Part shown: positions 35,403-44,752 of the stretch, piece after piece
Numbering within the stretch: the first letter of the stretch is position 1
Layout: the number at the start of each line of letters is the position of its first letter
Origin: Saprospirales bacterium
GTDB lineage: Bacteria > Bacteroidota > Bacteroidia > Chitinophagales > JADIYW01
Reading direction: 5' to 3'
DNA: 64,000 nucleotides
Assembly: GCA_016711605.1 (NCBI GenBank)
Contig: JADJSS010000014.1
Coordinates: 1-64,000, forward strand
Notes under the pieces: model-generated
What the model saw: the letters and a program-made list of their open reading frames with translations, nothing else
The model's database searches: none
Told to the model about the DNA's origin: nothing
Program-made: the position numbers and the translations under genes

Positions 35403-36389
35403 TTATTTTTTTGTCACTTTCACAGTATACGATCCAGAGTTTCCTTTATCGTAAACAGTTTCATAAATAGAAATATAAATAACTCCTTCTGCTTCTGCTG
35501 TGCTATCAAACTTTGAACCAGCTTGTTTAATATCACCAAATTCGCCAATTTTGTAAATTACCGAACCGTATTTTGTAGCCATATCATCTGTGTATGCGCC
35601 ATCTTTTGTGCCACTTACGTAACCATCAGGATTGTATGCACCACCAGATAAACTTTTTAAGATTATTTTTCCAGAAGCAGTGATGCTAAACTTATCACCA
35701 GCTTTTACTGAAACACCAGAATTTACCCAACCTTTGCTTTCATTTCCAGAAATATGATAATTTGCTTTCAATACAAAATTTCCATTTCCTAAAATAACAG
35801 ATTCATCAATTACAGAAATATCCATGCTTTCAATCTTATCTCTTTTAAGAGAAAGATTTCCGTATTCTGCTTGCAATTGAATATCGCCAACAGAAATTAC
35901 ACCTTCTAAAGTATTTGAACCATCAAAGGTTACCACGTCATTTACAGATTGACCATAAGTAAGATTTGCTTTTTTATACAATTCATCTAACAATTGTTCA
36001 ACCGTATAATTTTCTCTATCAGTTATTTTATAAAACGGATTTTCTGTAAATGTTTTTACTGTTGCTAAAATTGGCGAACCATAAGCTAACAATCTATCAT
36101 ACACAATTTTTGCATCGGCTTCATTTGTTAATGTTTGAAGTTTATTTAAATCAGGATTTACTGCGCCATCTTTTGTTTTATCTGAAAAAATGCCAAATTT
36201 AATTGAATTGATTTTTTCAATTGGAATATTTAATGTACCATAATTGGTTACAAATGCGACTTTTGGCAACGTTGATTTTCCAGTGACAACATCGCCATTT
36301 TTTAAACGAACGGTAAGTTGTAAGTTAGCTGCTGAAATACTTGTTATAGCAATTAATACAGCAAAAAATGAAAGCGTAATTTTTTTCAT
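35403..36389 (-). CDS. Exported protein with PA-IL-like (LecA) domain
   Basis: 328 residues from the ATG at 36389, where a signal peptide starts (KKITLSFFAVLIAITSISA). The N-terminal region (LTVRLKNGDVVTGKSTLPKV) is a pattern of exported proteins that sense or respond to a substrate strand. The C-terminal 125 residues resemble the Pseudomonas galactose lectin PA-IL: KAGDKFSITASGK, YGSVIYKIGEFG, and a final GVIYISIYETVYDKGNSGSY. The calcium-binding residues of LecA cannot be checked by eye. The ligand is unknown; a carbohydrate is plausible. Confidence 0.6.
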   Translation of the reverse strand: MKKITLSFFAVLIAITSISAANLQLTVRLKNGDVVTGKSTLPKVAFVTNYGTLNIPIEKINSIKFGIFSDKTKDGAVNPDLNKLQTLTNEADAKIVYDRLLAYGSPILATVKTFTENPFYKITDRENYTVEQLLDELYKKANLTYGQSVNDVVTFDGSNTLEGVISVGDIQLQAEYGNLSLKRDKIESMDISVIDESVILGNGNFVLKANYHISGNESKGWVNSGVSVKAGDKFSITASGKIILKSLSGGAYNPDGYVSGTKDGAYTDDMATKYGSVIYKIGEFGDIKQAGSKFDSTAEAEGVIYISIYETVYDKGNSGSYTVKVTKK

Positions 36390-36531
36390 AGTAATAAATT
36401 TAATTATTTCAAAATTAAATGATTTCTCAATCAAATAAAGAAAAAAAACACAAAGAAAAGTTTCATTTAACAAAAAATAGGAAATGATAGATGTGCAACA
36501 AGAAAGAAGATGTATAAATAGAAAAAGATTT

Positions 36532-37503
36532 CTATGAAGCAACTAAGCATTTTTCGCAAGTTGCTAAGTCTAAGTAAGATGGATTGTCGGCTGCTGATTG
36601 ATGAATAAATTGTTTAATTACAGCACCTTTATAAATTAAAAATACACCAGGCATTTGATACACATCAGCACCTTCAGGTGAAGTGATAAATGCACCTTTA
36701 GTAAACCATAAATAAATACCACGCAGCCAAACTTTGAAACCAAATAATTGAGTTATAGAACCACGTTTTAATTTGAATGCTTTGTATAATAATGATTCTT
36801 GATCAGCGATAAATTCAACATCTTGTAAATTATATTTTGCTAATTCTTGTGTGCATTTATTTTCTTCTTGCATATTTACCAAAATAATTTTGGTTCCTTG
36901 TGATTCAATTTGTGTTCTGTATTTATTAATATTATGTAATGTTTCTTTACAAAAAGTGCAACCAAAATGACGCAAGAAAACAAGCATAACAGGTTGTTGT
37001 GCTGCCAAATTATGTACAGAATTTCCTTTGTTGGTTTCGTACATTTCTAGCAATTCATCTGTTGACAAATGATTCATTCGAATTAACTCATTATCCAATA
37101 AATACTGGTGTTTGTATGCATTGTATAATATTATGGCAAACAAAGGCAACCAAATTAAATGATTTATTACCATCATTTTAAAAATGATTGAATTATCTGT
37201 ATGATGAAAGAAACTATTAACAAACGAAATACTGATTATTAATTTTATTGCAAAACCCATAGCAACAATTCGCCAATGACGAATTGGATTAGCTGCTGCT
37301 AATAAATAACCAATTCCAAGAATTCCGGTATATAAACCTATGAGTTGCCACAATTCGAAGTTAGTTGGCAAATCAATTTTTGCTAAAGTGAAGAAAAATT
37401 CTGGAAACAATATTGCAAGAATTGCCCAAAGCAAATGATATGCACCAGCAATGTATAGAATTGCTTTAAAGAAAGATGCATTTCGATTTTGAATCAAGTT
37501 CAT
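36532..37503 (-). CDS. Four-helix membrane domain fused to a peroxiredoxin-like domain
   Basis: 323 residues. About residues 12-130 contain four hydrophobic helices; the C-terminal 170 residues are a thioredoxin-fold AhpC/TSA-like (PRXL2-type) domain with FLRHFGCTFCKETLHNI. The CxxC (CTFC) would be the redox centre. The domain continues with ILVNMQEENK and a C-terminal CEKC pair. The fusion suggests thiol redox work at the inner membrane. Whether the redox domain faces the cytoplasm is not clear. Confidence 0.75.
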   Translation of the reverse strand: MNLIQNRNASFFKAILYIAGAYHLLWAILAILFPEFFFTLAKIDLPTNFELWQLIGLYTGILGIGYLLAAANPIRHWRIVAMGFAIKLIISISFVNSFFHHTDNSIIFKMMVINHLIWLPLFAIILYNAYKHQYLLDNELIRMNHLSTDELLEMYETNKGNSVHNLAAQQPVMLVFLRHFGCTFCKETLHNINKYRTQIESQGTKIILVNMQEENKCTQELAKYNLQDVEFIADQESLLYKAFKLKRGSITQLFGFKVWLRGIYLWFTKGAFITSPEGADVYQMPGVFLIYKGAVIKQFIHQSAADNPSYLDLATCEKCLVAS

Positions 37504-37550
37504 AAATGCAATAACATCAACTTTTTAGAATTGTTTACGAAAAGTGAAAA

Positions 37551-38855
37551 TTATTTTAATTGTTGCAATAAATCGGGAAATGAAAACTTATTTTGTTCGC
37601 TGTTTTGTAGATTTTTGAGTGTAATAACATTTGCAGCCATTTCTTCTTCGCCAATAATACACATAAATGGAATCTTCTTTTTATCACAATAACCAAACTG
37701 CTTTTTAAGTTTGTCAGCATCTGGATAAAATTCTGTATTAATATTATTTGCACGTAAATCAGTTACTAATTTTAAAGATGCTGCTAACGTAGCTTCACCA
37801 AAATTACCAACTAACACTTTGGTGGAAGTTTTCACATCATCTAATAAATTGAGTTGCTGCATGGCTGTAAAAATCCTGTCTAAACCTAAAGAGGTACCTA
37901 CTGCTGGAATATCTTTTCCACCAAATGATGCAATTAAACCATTGTATCTTCCACCACCATTGAGCGAACCCATGTGCGGATGCTTTGGCAATTTGGTTTC
38001 AAAAATTGGACCTGTGTAATAATCCAAACCACGCGCTAAAGAAATATCGAATTTGTAGTGTGTTTCAGGAATATTAAAAATTGCTAAATAAGAAAACAAT
38101 TCTTGTAATTCTGCGATGCCTTGTTGTGCGATTTCTATCGAATTTAATTCTGTTTTTAATAAATCTAAACTTAAATTTTTTATCAATAATTGATGTAGTT
38201 TTTCGATTGAAGTTGCTGCAATATTTTTTTCAATTAATTCCTTTTCTACTTCATTCCATTCTACTTTATCTAGTTTATCAATAGCATTACAAACCTCAGC
38301 AACATGTGAATTATCCAAACCAATATATTGTGTAATTCCGTTCAGAATTTTTCTATTATTTATTTTGATAACAAAATCAGGAATAGTTAATTGCGATAAA
38401 ATTTCATACGTAATAGCAATCATTTCTGCATCAATAATCATGGATTCTGAGCCAACGCAATCGGCATCGCATTGATAAAATTCACGGAATCTTCCTTGAT
38501 GAGGTTGCGGTCTGTCGGCGCGCCAAACTGGCTGCATTTGATAACGTTTGAATGGCAACGGCAAATCGGTTTGCATTGCAACAGCACGCGAGAATGGAAC
38601 CGTTAAATCGTAGTGCAATGCAGCTTCATCTTTTTGTCCAACTTTATAATTTAATTTATAGATTAATCGATCAGCATCTTCGCCATATTTTCCAGTTAAT
38701 ACATCTAAGTATTCAATTGCTGGTGTTTCCAAAGGTGCGAAACCATATTTTTTAAACGTAGTGCGCATCACTTGTAAAATGCGTTCTCTGTGCAACATTT
38801 GTTCCGGAAAAAAATCGCGTGCGCCTTTAAAAATTCTTGCTTGTATTTTTAACAT
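37551..38855 (-). CDS. hisS: Histidyl-tRNA synthetase
   Basis: 434 residues, class II. Charges tRNA-His. Class II motif 2 is visible in QPVWRADRPQPHQGRFREFYQ, the histidine-binding signature in SLARGLDYYTGPIFE, and motif 3 in GGRYNGLIASFGG. The C-terminal anticodon-binding domain has VLVGNFGEA and GYCDKKKIPFMCIIGEEE. It is complete and lies 47 bases upstream of the membrane/peroxiredoxin-like gene. Confidence 0.97.
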   Translation of the reverse strand: MLKIQARIFKGARDFFPEQMLHRERILQVMRTTFKKYGFAPLETPAIEYLDVLTGKYGEDADRLIYKLNYKVGQKDEAALHYDLTVPFSRAVAMQTDLPLPFKRYQMQPVWRADRPQPHQGRFREFYQCDADCVGSESMIIDAEMIAITYEILSQLTIPDFVIKINNRKILNGITQYIGLDNSHVAEVCNAIDKLDKVEWNEVEKELIEKNIAATSIEKLHQLLIKNLSLDLLKTELNSIEIAQQGIAELQELFSYLAIFNIPETHYKFDISLARGLDYYTGPIFETKLPKHPHMGSLNGGGRYNGLIASFGGKDIPAVGTSLGLDRIFTAMQQLNLLDDVKTSTKVLVGNFGEATLAASLKLVTDLRANNINTEFYPDADKLKKQFGYCDKKKIPFMCIIGEEEMAANVITLKNLQNSEQNKFSFPDLLQQLK

Positions 38856-38866
38856 GTTCTATATTT

Positions 38867-39448
38867 TTATTTACAGATGTATTTCACATCAACATTTACA
38901 TTGAATGTGCTGAATAATGATGTTTTTTGATCGCTGCGAACCGAATAACCAAAGCGTGGAATATATTCAATCTGTTGATTGGATGAGAATAAAAATGATT
39001 CAATCTTTTTCTGAATTAAAATATTCAAAATTCTATTTAAAGAATCTTTGTTTACAGTAATAGATTTTACAGGAATTTTTGTGTCGATGCTTCTATAAAA
39101 ATACTGCGTACAACCTGGATGAGCAAAAGTAGTAGGTACTATGTCAACTTTAAATTTTCCTTTCCAAGATGGTTTGTTTATATCGCAATCCGTTAAAATA
39201 TCAAGTTCTTGTTTCCAATCAACGCTATCTATTATTTTTTTTTCTTTTAATGAATTAACAAATGCCAATTTTTCTAGTTTGCAATTTTCGCGAGTATTTA
39301 AATCAATATCACTTTGTATGATAGAATCTAAATTAACATACAATTTTTCGTTCGATGTTTGTTCTGTTTTATGCTGATTACAAGCAGACATAAATAAAAC
39401 AAATACTAAAAATTGTATGCAAAAAGATATTTTATTTTTCATTCTCAT
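38867..39448 (-). CDS. Small lipoprotein of unknown function
   Basis: 193 residues. The lipobox LFMSAC ends the signal peptide (Cys23), so it is a lipoprotein. The remaining sequence has several Cys residues (DCDINKPSW, GCTQYFY, terminal ICK) and no known domain. A second Met two codons in (39442) is an equally good start. It is downstream of gpmI on the same strand and close to hisS; no functional link is apparent. Confidence 0.6.
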   Translation of the reverse strand: MRMKNKISFCIQFLVFVLFMSACNQHKTEQTSNEKLYVNLDSIIQSDIDLNTRENCKLEKLAFVNSLKEKKIIDSVDWKQELDILTDCDINKPSWKGKFKVDIVPTTFAHPGCTQYFYRSIDTKIPVKSITVNKDSLNRILNILIQKKIESFLFSSNQQIEYIPRFGYSVRSDQKTSLFSTFNVNVDVKYICK

Positions 39449-39480
39449 TTAAAAAAATTATTAAACCACATTTTTAATTT

Positions 39481-41001
39481 TCAAATTAAAACAGTTCCAT
39501 CCATTTCTTTTGGAATTTTTACATTCATAATTTTCAAGACAGTTGGTGCAATGTCTGCTAATTTACCTGGTTGTACCACACCTTTAAATTCATTATCAAT
39601 TACAAAAAATGGAACTATATTTTTGGTGTGCGCAGTATTTGGCGAACCATCTTCATTGACCATGTAATCTGCGTTTCCGTGATCAGCGGTTACTAAAATA
39701 CAATACTCTTTTTCCAATGCTTTTGTTACCACTTGCTGCACGCAACTATCAACTGTTTCGGCTGCTTTGATGGCTGCAGAAAAAACACCAGTGTGTCCAA
39801 CCATGTCAGTATTGGCAAAATTTAAACAAATAAAATGTGGTTGCTTTTCATCTATGTTTTTTATTACAGCATCTTTAATTTCATTTGCACTCATTTCTGG
39901 TTTCAAATCGTATGTTGCAACTTTTGGTGATGAAATCATGATGCGTTCTTCACCTTCAAACGTAGCTTCTCTTCCACCAGAAAAGAAAAATGTAACATGC
40001 GGATATTTTTCAGTTTCAGCAATGCGCAATTGTGTCAGTTTATTTTTTGCAATGACTTCGCCTAAAGAATTTTCAATATTTTCTTTTCCGTAAATTGGTT
40101 TTACCGATTTAAATTTTTCGTCATAAATGGTCATCGTCACAAAATGTAAATCCAATTTTTGCATATCAAATTCAGGCATATCTTTCTGTGACAAAACTGT
40201 TGTAATTTCTCGGCATCTATCTGTTCTAAAATTAAAAGAAATTACTACATCATCTGTTTCAATTTTTGTTAGTGCCTGCTTATTTTTATCTAATAAAATA
40301 ATAGGTTTTATAAATTCATCTGTAATTTCATTTTTATATGAAGTTTCAATTGCGTCTTTTACTGAAGTAAAGGCATCACCTTTTTGATGTACTAATAAAT
40401 CATACGCCAACTTAATTCGTTCCCAACGTTTATCGCGATCCATTGCATAATAACGACCACAAATAGATGCAATTTTGGTTGGTGTTGATGAACAAAACTC
40501 TTCTAAATCTAATAGATAATCTAAACCGCTTTTCGGATCGGTATCGCGTCCATCTGTAAATGCATGCACGAAACTACGTTCAACACCAAGGTCTTTTGCC
40601 ATTTTTATCATCGCTTTCAAATGGCTAATGTGTGCGTGAATTCCACCATTGGAAACCAAACCTATAAAATGCACTTTTTTATTTTTGGCCTTCGCATAAT
40701 CAAAAGCATCGATTAAAATTTGATTTTGAAAGATTTCGCCAGTCTGAACTTTTTTATTTATCAACATTAAATCCTGAAAAATTACGCGACCAGCACCGAT
40801 ATTCATGTGTCCAACTTCCGAATTTCCCATTTGATCTTCAGGCAAACCAACATATTCGCCATGTGTTAGCAATCCAGTATTTGGATATTTTAGATACAAG
40901 CTGTCTACAAAAGGTGTATTGGCAGCTTCAATAGCACTAATTTTTGGGTTGGCATTCATTGCCCAGCCATCCATTATTATCAACATCACTTTCTTTTGCA
41001 C
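39481..41001 (-). CDS. gpmI: 2,3-bisphosphoglycerate-independent phosphoglycerate mutase
   Basis: 506 residues. Interconverts 3- and 2-phosphoglycerate in glycolysis, with two manganese ions. The catalytic Ser is in QMGNSEVGHMNIGAGR, the metal ligands in CILVTADHGNADYM and NFANTDMVGHTG, and the Asp-rich loop in TDGRDTDPKSG. It is complete. It is divergent from the DUF4783-nadC pair. Confidence 0.97.
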   Translation of the reverse strand: MQKKVMLIIMDGWAMNANPKISAIEAANTPFVDSLYLKYPNTGLLTHGEYVGLPEDQMGNSEVGHMNIGAGRVIFQDLMLINKKVQTGEIFQNQILIDAFDYAKAKNKKVHFIGLVSNGGIHAHISHLKAMIKMAKDLGVERSFVHAFTDGRDTDPKSGLDYLLDLEEFCSSTPTKIASICGRYYAMDRDKRWERIKLAYDLLVHQKGDAFTSVKDAIETSYKNEITDEFIKPIILLDKNKQALTKIETDDVVISFNFRTDRCREITTVLSQKDMPEFDMQKLDLHFVTMTIYDEKFKSVKPIYGKENIENSLGEVIAKNKLTQLRIAETEKYPHVTFFFSGGREATFEGEERIMISSPKVATYDLKPEMSANEIKDAVIKNIDEKQPHFICLNFANTDMVGHTGVFSAAIKAAETVDSCVQQVVTKALEKEYCILVTADHGNADYMVNEDGSPNTAHTKNIVPFFVIDNEFKGVVQPGKLADIAPTVLKIMNVKIPKEMDGTVLI

Positions 41002-41092
41002 GATATTTGTTGTTAAATATTATGTAATTTTTTTTATTTTCACCGAACTGTTTGGCACAAAATATGCAACAGTTTTACAAAAATACGATTTT

Positions 41093-41485
41093 ATGAAGTT
41101 TTTGAAGTCATTATCTGTATTATTTATCATTTTATTTATCAGCATCTCGATGAATGCGCAAGATATATTTGGTACGTTTCCGTCTGCAATTAAAACGGCG
41201 AATACGGCTGCTATTGCCAAAAATTTTGAAAAAAGAGTAGATATTACCATTGACGAAAATTCGGACAATTACAGCAGTGAGCAAGCCGAAATGATTTTAA
41301 AGAATTTTTTCGGTAAATTTTCGACTCGTGATTTTACAATTATACATAAAGGTACCTCACCAGATGGCGCACAATATGTAATTGGAAATTTAAAAACTAA
41401 TATTGCTTCGTACAGAACTTATATTTACATAAAAAAATCTAATGGTTTGAATGTGATTCAAGAAATTAGATTTGAGAAAGAATAA
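41093..41485 (+). CDS. DUF4783 exported protein
   Basis: 130 residues from the ATG at 41093; the longer frame upstream is the antisense of gpmI. The signal peptide ends at MNAQ. The mature part has the DUF4783 pattern (VDITIDENSDNYSSEQAEMILKN..FF), known from small exported proteins of Bacteroidota that often precede nadC, as here. The function is unknown. It is 54 bases upstream of nadC. Confidence 0.8.
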   Translation: MKFLKSLSVLFIILFISISMNAQDIFGTFPSAIKTANTAAIAKNFEKRVDITIDENSDNYSSEQAEMILKNFFGKFSTRDFTIIHKGTSPDGAQYVIGNLKTNIASYRTYIYIKKSNGLNVIQEIRFEKE

Positions 41486-41489
41486 TTTA

Positions 41490-41524
41490 GTTATAAGTAG
41501 TAAGTTATAAGTAATAAGTAAAAT
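41490..41524. repeat. 7-bp-period array between the DUF4783 gene and nadC
   Basis: Five heptamers: GTTATAA, GTAGTAA, GTTATAA, GTAATAA, GTAAAAT. The array fills the gap and ends next to a TACTTTTG -7-like box (41528-41535) that is only 4 bases before the nadC start codon. Confidence 0.8.
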
Positions 41525-41539
41525 TACTACTTTTGCTTT

Positions 41540-42391
41540 ATGTTTGATAAACAAGAACTCGACCAATTTATTATTAATGCACTGCACGAAGATGTTCGTG
41601 GGGGTGCTTAGGCATCTTTAGCATCGATTGATGCAAATACACAAGGCAAAGCTCGACTTTTAGTAAAAGACAATGGTATTTTATGTGGTTTGGAAATTGC
41701 AAAAGCTGTTTTTGCAAAAGTAGATGCCAATTTGAGAATGGAAAATCATATTCAAGAAGGTGCTCAAATAAAATATGGTGATATTGCTTTTCATGTGTAT
41801 GGTTCAGCGATTTCGATTTTAACAGCTGAACGTTTGGTGTTGAATTGCATGCAACGCATGAGTGGTATTGCGACTAAAACGAATGAGTATGTAAAAGCAA
41901 TTGAAGGCACAAATGCAAAAGTTATCGATACTCGTAAAACAACACCGAATATTCGATTTTTGGAAAAATATGCTGTAACAGTTGGTGGTGGCTCCAATCA
42001 TAGATTCGGTTTGTATGATATGATTATGCTAAAAGATAATCATATTGATTTTTGTGGTGGAATTACAAAAGCAGTTAATAAAGTAAAAGAATATTTAAAA
42101 GCGAACAATTTGGATTTGCGCATCGAAGTAGAAACTCGAAATTTGGATAATGTAAAAGAAGCACTTGCATGTGATGGTATTCATCGAATTATGCTGGATA
42201 ATTTTACACCAGATAAAGTGAAAGAAGCAGTTGATATTATCCATAAAAAATACGAAACGGAAGCAAGTGGTGGCATTACTTTAGAAACGATTAGAAGTTA
42301 TGCAGAAACTGGTGTTGATTTTATTTCTGTTGGCGCATTGACGCATTCAGTAAAAAGTTTGGATTTAAGTTTGAAAGCAGAAATAGGATAA
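41540..42391 (+). pseudogene. nadC: Nicotinate-nucleotide pyrophosphorylase with in-frame stop
   Basis: The reading frame from ATG 41540 gives MFDKQELDQFIINALHEDVR, a normal NadC start, then meets TAG at 41609-41611 and continues in the same frame for 260 more codons with all NadC signatures: CMQRMSGIATKT, DTRKTTPNIRFLEKYAV, GGGSNHRFGLYDMIMLKDNH, IEVETRNLDN, EASGGITLETIRSYAETGVD. Family members have a DHT/DHS triplet at the stop position, whereas here the codons are GCT TAG GCA, so three neighbouring residues differ. Without readthrough only 23 residues would be made. The enzyme makes nicotinate mononucleotide in NAD synthesis and is normally essential unless salvage exists, so a consensus error is possible. 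Confidence 0.8.
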
Positions 42392-42424
42392 TTTGAAAAT
42401 AAAAAAATATAACACTAAAATTTA

Positions 42425-42916
42425 ATGAAATTTATTTACACTTTCTTATTAATCTTAACTTCTATTTTAGCTTATTCAGAGGAACAATTATTTAGTGTTT
42501 CGTTGCAAAATCAAGCAGAAGAAACCAACAAAAAATTAAATTATTTCGAACATAGATTTGTTGAAAGACCTGAAGTATCATCACAAGGTGCAAGCGTTAT
42601 ATATTTTTATACAAAAGATTCTTTAAAACTTATAAAAGATAATATTTACGGTGAAATGGGTCAGTCAGAATTATTATTCTACATGGATGATACCACTGTT
42701 TATTATATTGTAGAAAAAATCACCAACTATAAAATACCGTTCACTGAAATAAAATCTTTTACTGAAAAAACCGTTGAAGAAAAAACAAGAAAATATTATT
42801 TCTATAAAAACAAATTAGAAATGGTGTATAAAGAAAAGAGTGATCAAGATCCATTTAATAGTGATTTCCTGCTTCAGGAATTAAAAGATTTGCTTGTTAT
42901 CTATAAAAAAAATTAA
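42425..42916 (+). CDS. Small exported protein of unknown function
   Basis: 163 residues with a signal peptide (FIYTFLLILTSILAYS). The mature part is rich in Lys, Glu and Tyr, with alternating strand segments (ELLFYMDDTTVYYIVEKI) and no family that I recognise. It lies 33 bases after nadC on the same strand. Confidence 0.55.
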   Translation: MKFIYTFLLILTSILAYSEEQLFSVSLQNQAEETNKKLNYFEHRFVERPEVSSQGASVIYFYTKDSLKLIKDNIYGEMGQSELLFYMDDTTVYYIVEKITNYKIPFTEIKSFTEKTVEEKTRKYYFYKNKLEMVYKEKSDQDPFNSDFLLQELKDLLVIYKKN

Positions 42917-42967
42917 TACTCAATTTCAAATCATTAATATTATTTTTACCGACTAAACTATTTCATT

Positions 42968-43870
42968 TTGAAAAAGAAAAAAATTCGATTTATTGTTAAT
43001 CCAAAATCAGGTGGTTTTTTTGGTGCCCGTTTTTCTGAAAATATGGTGAAAAAGAATTTAGATTTGACAAAATTCGATTATGATATTTTTCACACCAAAT
43101 TTGCAGGTCACGCTATAAAAATTGCACAGCAATCACTCATCGAAAATATAGATATTATTGCAGTTGTTGGTGGTGATGGAACGCAGAATGAAGTTGGACA
43201 AGTGTTAGTAGGAAAACCAATGGCAATGGCAAGTATTCCAACTGGTTCTGGTAATGCCAACGCACGAAAATTAAAAATACCTATAGACGTTGCAAAAGCC
43301 ATTCGTATATTAAATACAGGAAAAAATTTCAAAATAGATGCCTGTATTTTAAATGGTCAACCATTTTTTATGACTGCTGGAATTGGCTATGATGCTAAAG
43401 TAGTAGAACAATTTAATAAGATTCCATTTCGCGGTGTTGGTGCATATTTAGGTGGTGTTTTAAGCACAGCATTTACTTATAAATTACCAACTTTCACCAT
43501 CGAAATTGACAACGAAAAACCTATAGAAACGGAAGCGTTTACAGTATTAGTTACATCAACCGGACAACTTGGTTACAATATCGAATTTTCGCATCAAAGT
43601 ATTTTAAATGATGGAAAATTTGAAATTACAATTGTAAAAAACTTCGATAGAACTCAAGTTCCGAAGTTGGTTTACGAATGTTTTTTTGGCGATATCGCAA
43701 GTCAACCTATGATTGAATCTTATCGTGTAAATAAATCCTTGAAAATAAAAACGAACAGTATACAAAGCATACAAATGGATGGTGATTTTAAAGGAAAATC
43801 AGATCATATTGAAGTAATTTGTAAGAAGCAAGCTTTGAATTTTATAGTTGATAAAGATTTTGCGTTATGA
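42968..43870 (+). CDS. Lipid kinase (diacylglycerol kinase/YegS family)
   Basis: 300 residues from a TTG start at 42968; no ATG is available before the conserved N-terminus. The DagK domain starts RFIVNPKSGG and has the nucleotide-binding VVGGDGTQNEVGQ and PTGSGNANARKL. The C-terminal half is the double beta domain (MTAGIGYDAKVVEQF). It phosphorylates a lipid such as diacylglycerol; the substrate is unproven. Its stop codon region overlaps the next gene start by 4 bases (ATGA). Confidence 0.85.
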   Translation: MKKKKIRFIVNPKSGGFFGARFSENMVKKNLDLTKFDYDIFHTKFAGHAIKIAQQSLIENIDIIAVVGGDGTQNEVGQVLVGKPMAMASIPTGSGNANARKLKIPIDVAKAIRILNTGKNFKIDACILNGQPFFMTAGIGYDAKVVEQFNKIPFRGVGAYLGGVLSTAFTYKLPTFTIEIDNEKPIETEAFTVLVTSTGQLGYNIEFSHQSILNDGKFEITIVKNFDRTQVPKLVYECFFGDIASQPMIESYRVNKSLKIKTNSIQSIQMDGDFKGKSDHIEVICKKQALNFIVDKDFAL

Positions 43871-44202
43871 CAAAAAACTGGAAAGATAATTTAAGTACTG
43901 TATTTTCTACAAATCCAGATTTTAAATTGGATAATGATGAAGATGAAATTGAAACTTTAGCAAATGAAAAACAACAACTCATCGTTTCAATTGATAAAAA
44001 ACAACGTAAAGGAAAGACGGTTACTTTAATTGAAAATTTTATTGGAAAAACAGAAGATTTAGAAACATTGGCAAAAATGCTGAAAACAAAATGTGGTGTT
44101 GGTGGTTCTGCAAAAGATGGTGAAATTGTGATACAAGGCGATTTCAAATTAAAAGTTAAAGAGTTATTGGAAAAAGAAGGTTATAAAGTAAAAGTTCGAT
44201 AA
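43867..44202 (+). CDS. SUI1/YciH translation factor
   Basis: 111 residues. The SUI1 fold is seen in the C-terminal two thirds: QRKGKTVTLIENFIG, LAKMLKTKCGVGGSAKDG and EIVIQGDF. YciH-type proteins resemble eukaryotic eIF1 and act in start-site or initiator tRNA discrimination. It overlaps the lipid kinase by 4 bases and is therefore translationally coupled. A strong hairpin follows. Confidence 0.93.
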   Translation: MTKNWKDNLSTVFSTNPDFKLDNDEDEIETLANEKQQLIVSIDKKQRKGKTVTLIENFIGKTEDLETLAKMLKTKCGVGGSAKDGEIVIQGDFKLKVKELLEKEGYKVKVR

Positions 44203-44209
44203 TAAAAAT

Positions 44210-44242
44210 AACTTTTCTAAAGTTTAAAACTTTAGAAAAGTT
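44210..44242. terminator. Perfect hairpin after the SUI1 gene
   Basis: A perfect 16-bp inverted repeat (AACTTTTCTAAAGTTT and AAACTTTAGAAAAGTT) separated by one base and followed by TTT. It lies 8 bases past the stop codon and ends 12 bases before the next start. It is A/T-rich with a weak T tail, so partial termination or an RNA-processing role is likely. Confidence 0.55.
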
Positions 44243-44254
44243 TGCAGTTATAAA

Positions 44255-44752
44255 ATGAATCTTCAAATCGAAATATCAAACCTTAAGCAAAATGCTTTAC
44301 AACATAAAAAAGCGCATCAAAAATTAATTCAGGATTTAAAAAAATTAAAACCATTTGATGTTGATGAACTTTTTCATACGCAACACGAAGAAGTATTTCA
44401 AGAAATAGATTGCCTGCATTGTGGCAATTGTTGCAAAACTACACCAGCTTTAATTATCAACGAAGACATCAATAGAATCTCAAAACATTTGAAAATTTCA
44501 GCAAAAGAATTCATGCAGAAATATGTGGTAAAAGATGATGATGGTGATTTTGTTTTCCGTCAAACGCCTTGTGTTTTCCTAGGTTCTGACAATTATTGTT
44601 CAATTTATTCTGTTCGGCCAAATGCTTGCCGCGAATATCCACACACAAACAGAAAAAAGATGCATCAGATTTTAGATTTGACTATAAAAAACGCAGAGAT
44701 CTGTCCAGCAGTTGCACGCATTTTAGATACTATTGAAGGAAGTTTAGCGTAA
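44255..44752 (+). CDS. YkgJ family cysteine-cluster protein
   Basis: 165 residues. Metal-binding cysteines lie in IDCLHCGNCCKTTPA, TPCVFLGSDNYCSIY and NACREYPH, the pattern of the YkgJ (CxxCxxCC) family, thought to bind a zinc or iron-sulfur cluster. The function is unknown. The last 9 bases overlap the convergent DCC gene. Confidence 0.88.
   Translation: MNLQIEISNLKQNALQHKKAHQKLIQDLKKLKPFDVDELFHTQHEEVFQEIDCLHCGNCCKTTPALIINEDINRISKHLKISAKEFMQKYVVKDDDGDFVFRQTPCVFLGSDNYCSIYSVRPNACREYPHTNRKKMHQILDLTIKNAEICPAVARILDTIEGSLA

Noticed and set aside
40919..41092. N-terminal extension of the DUF4783 protein
   Set aside because: It is the antisense of the gpmI start; the signal peptide begins at 41093.
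41609..41611. TAG in nadC read as pyrrolysine
   Set aside because: No pyrrolysine genes are visible in this window, the site normally holds His, and neighbouring residues also differ, so recoding is unlikely.
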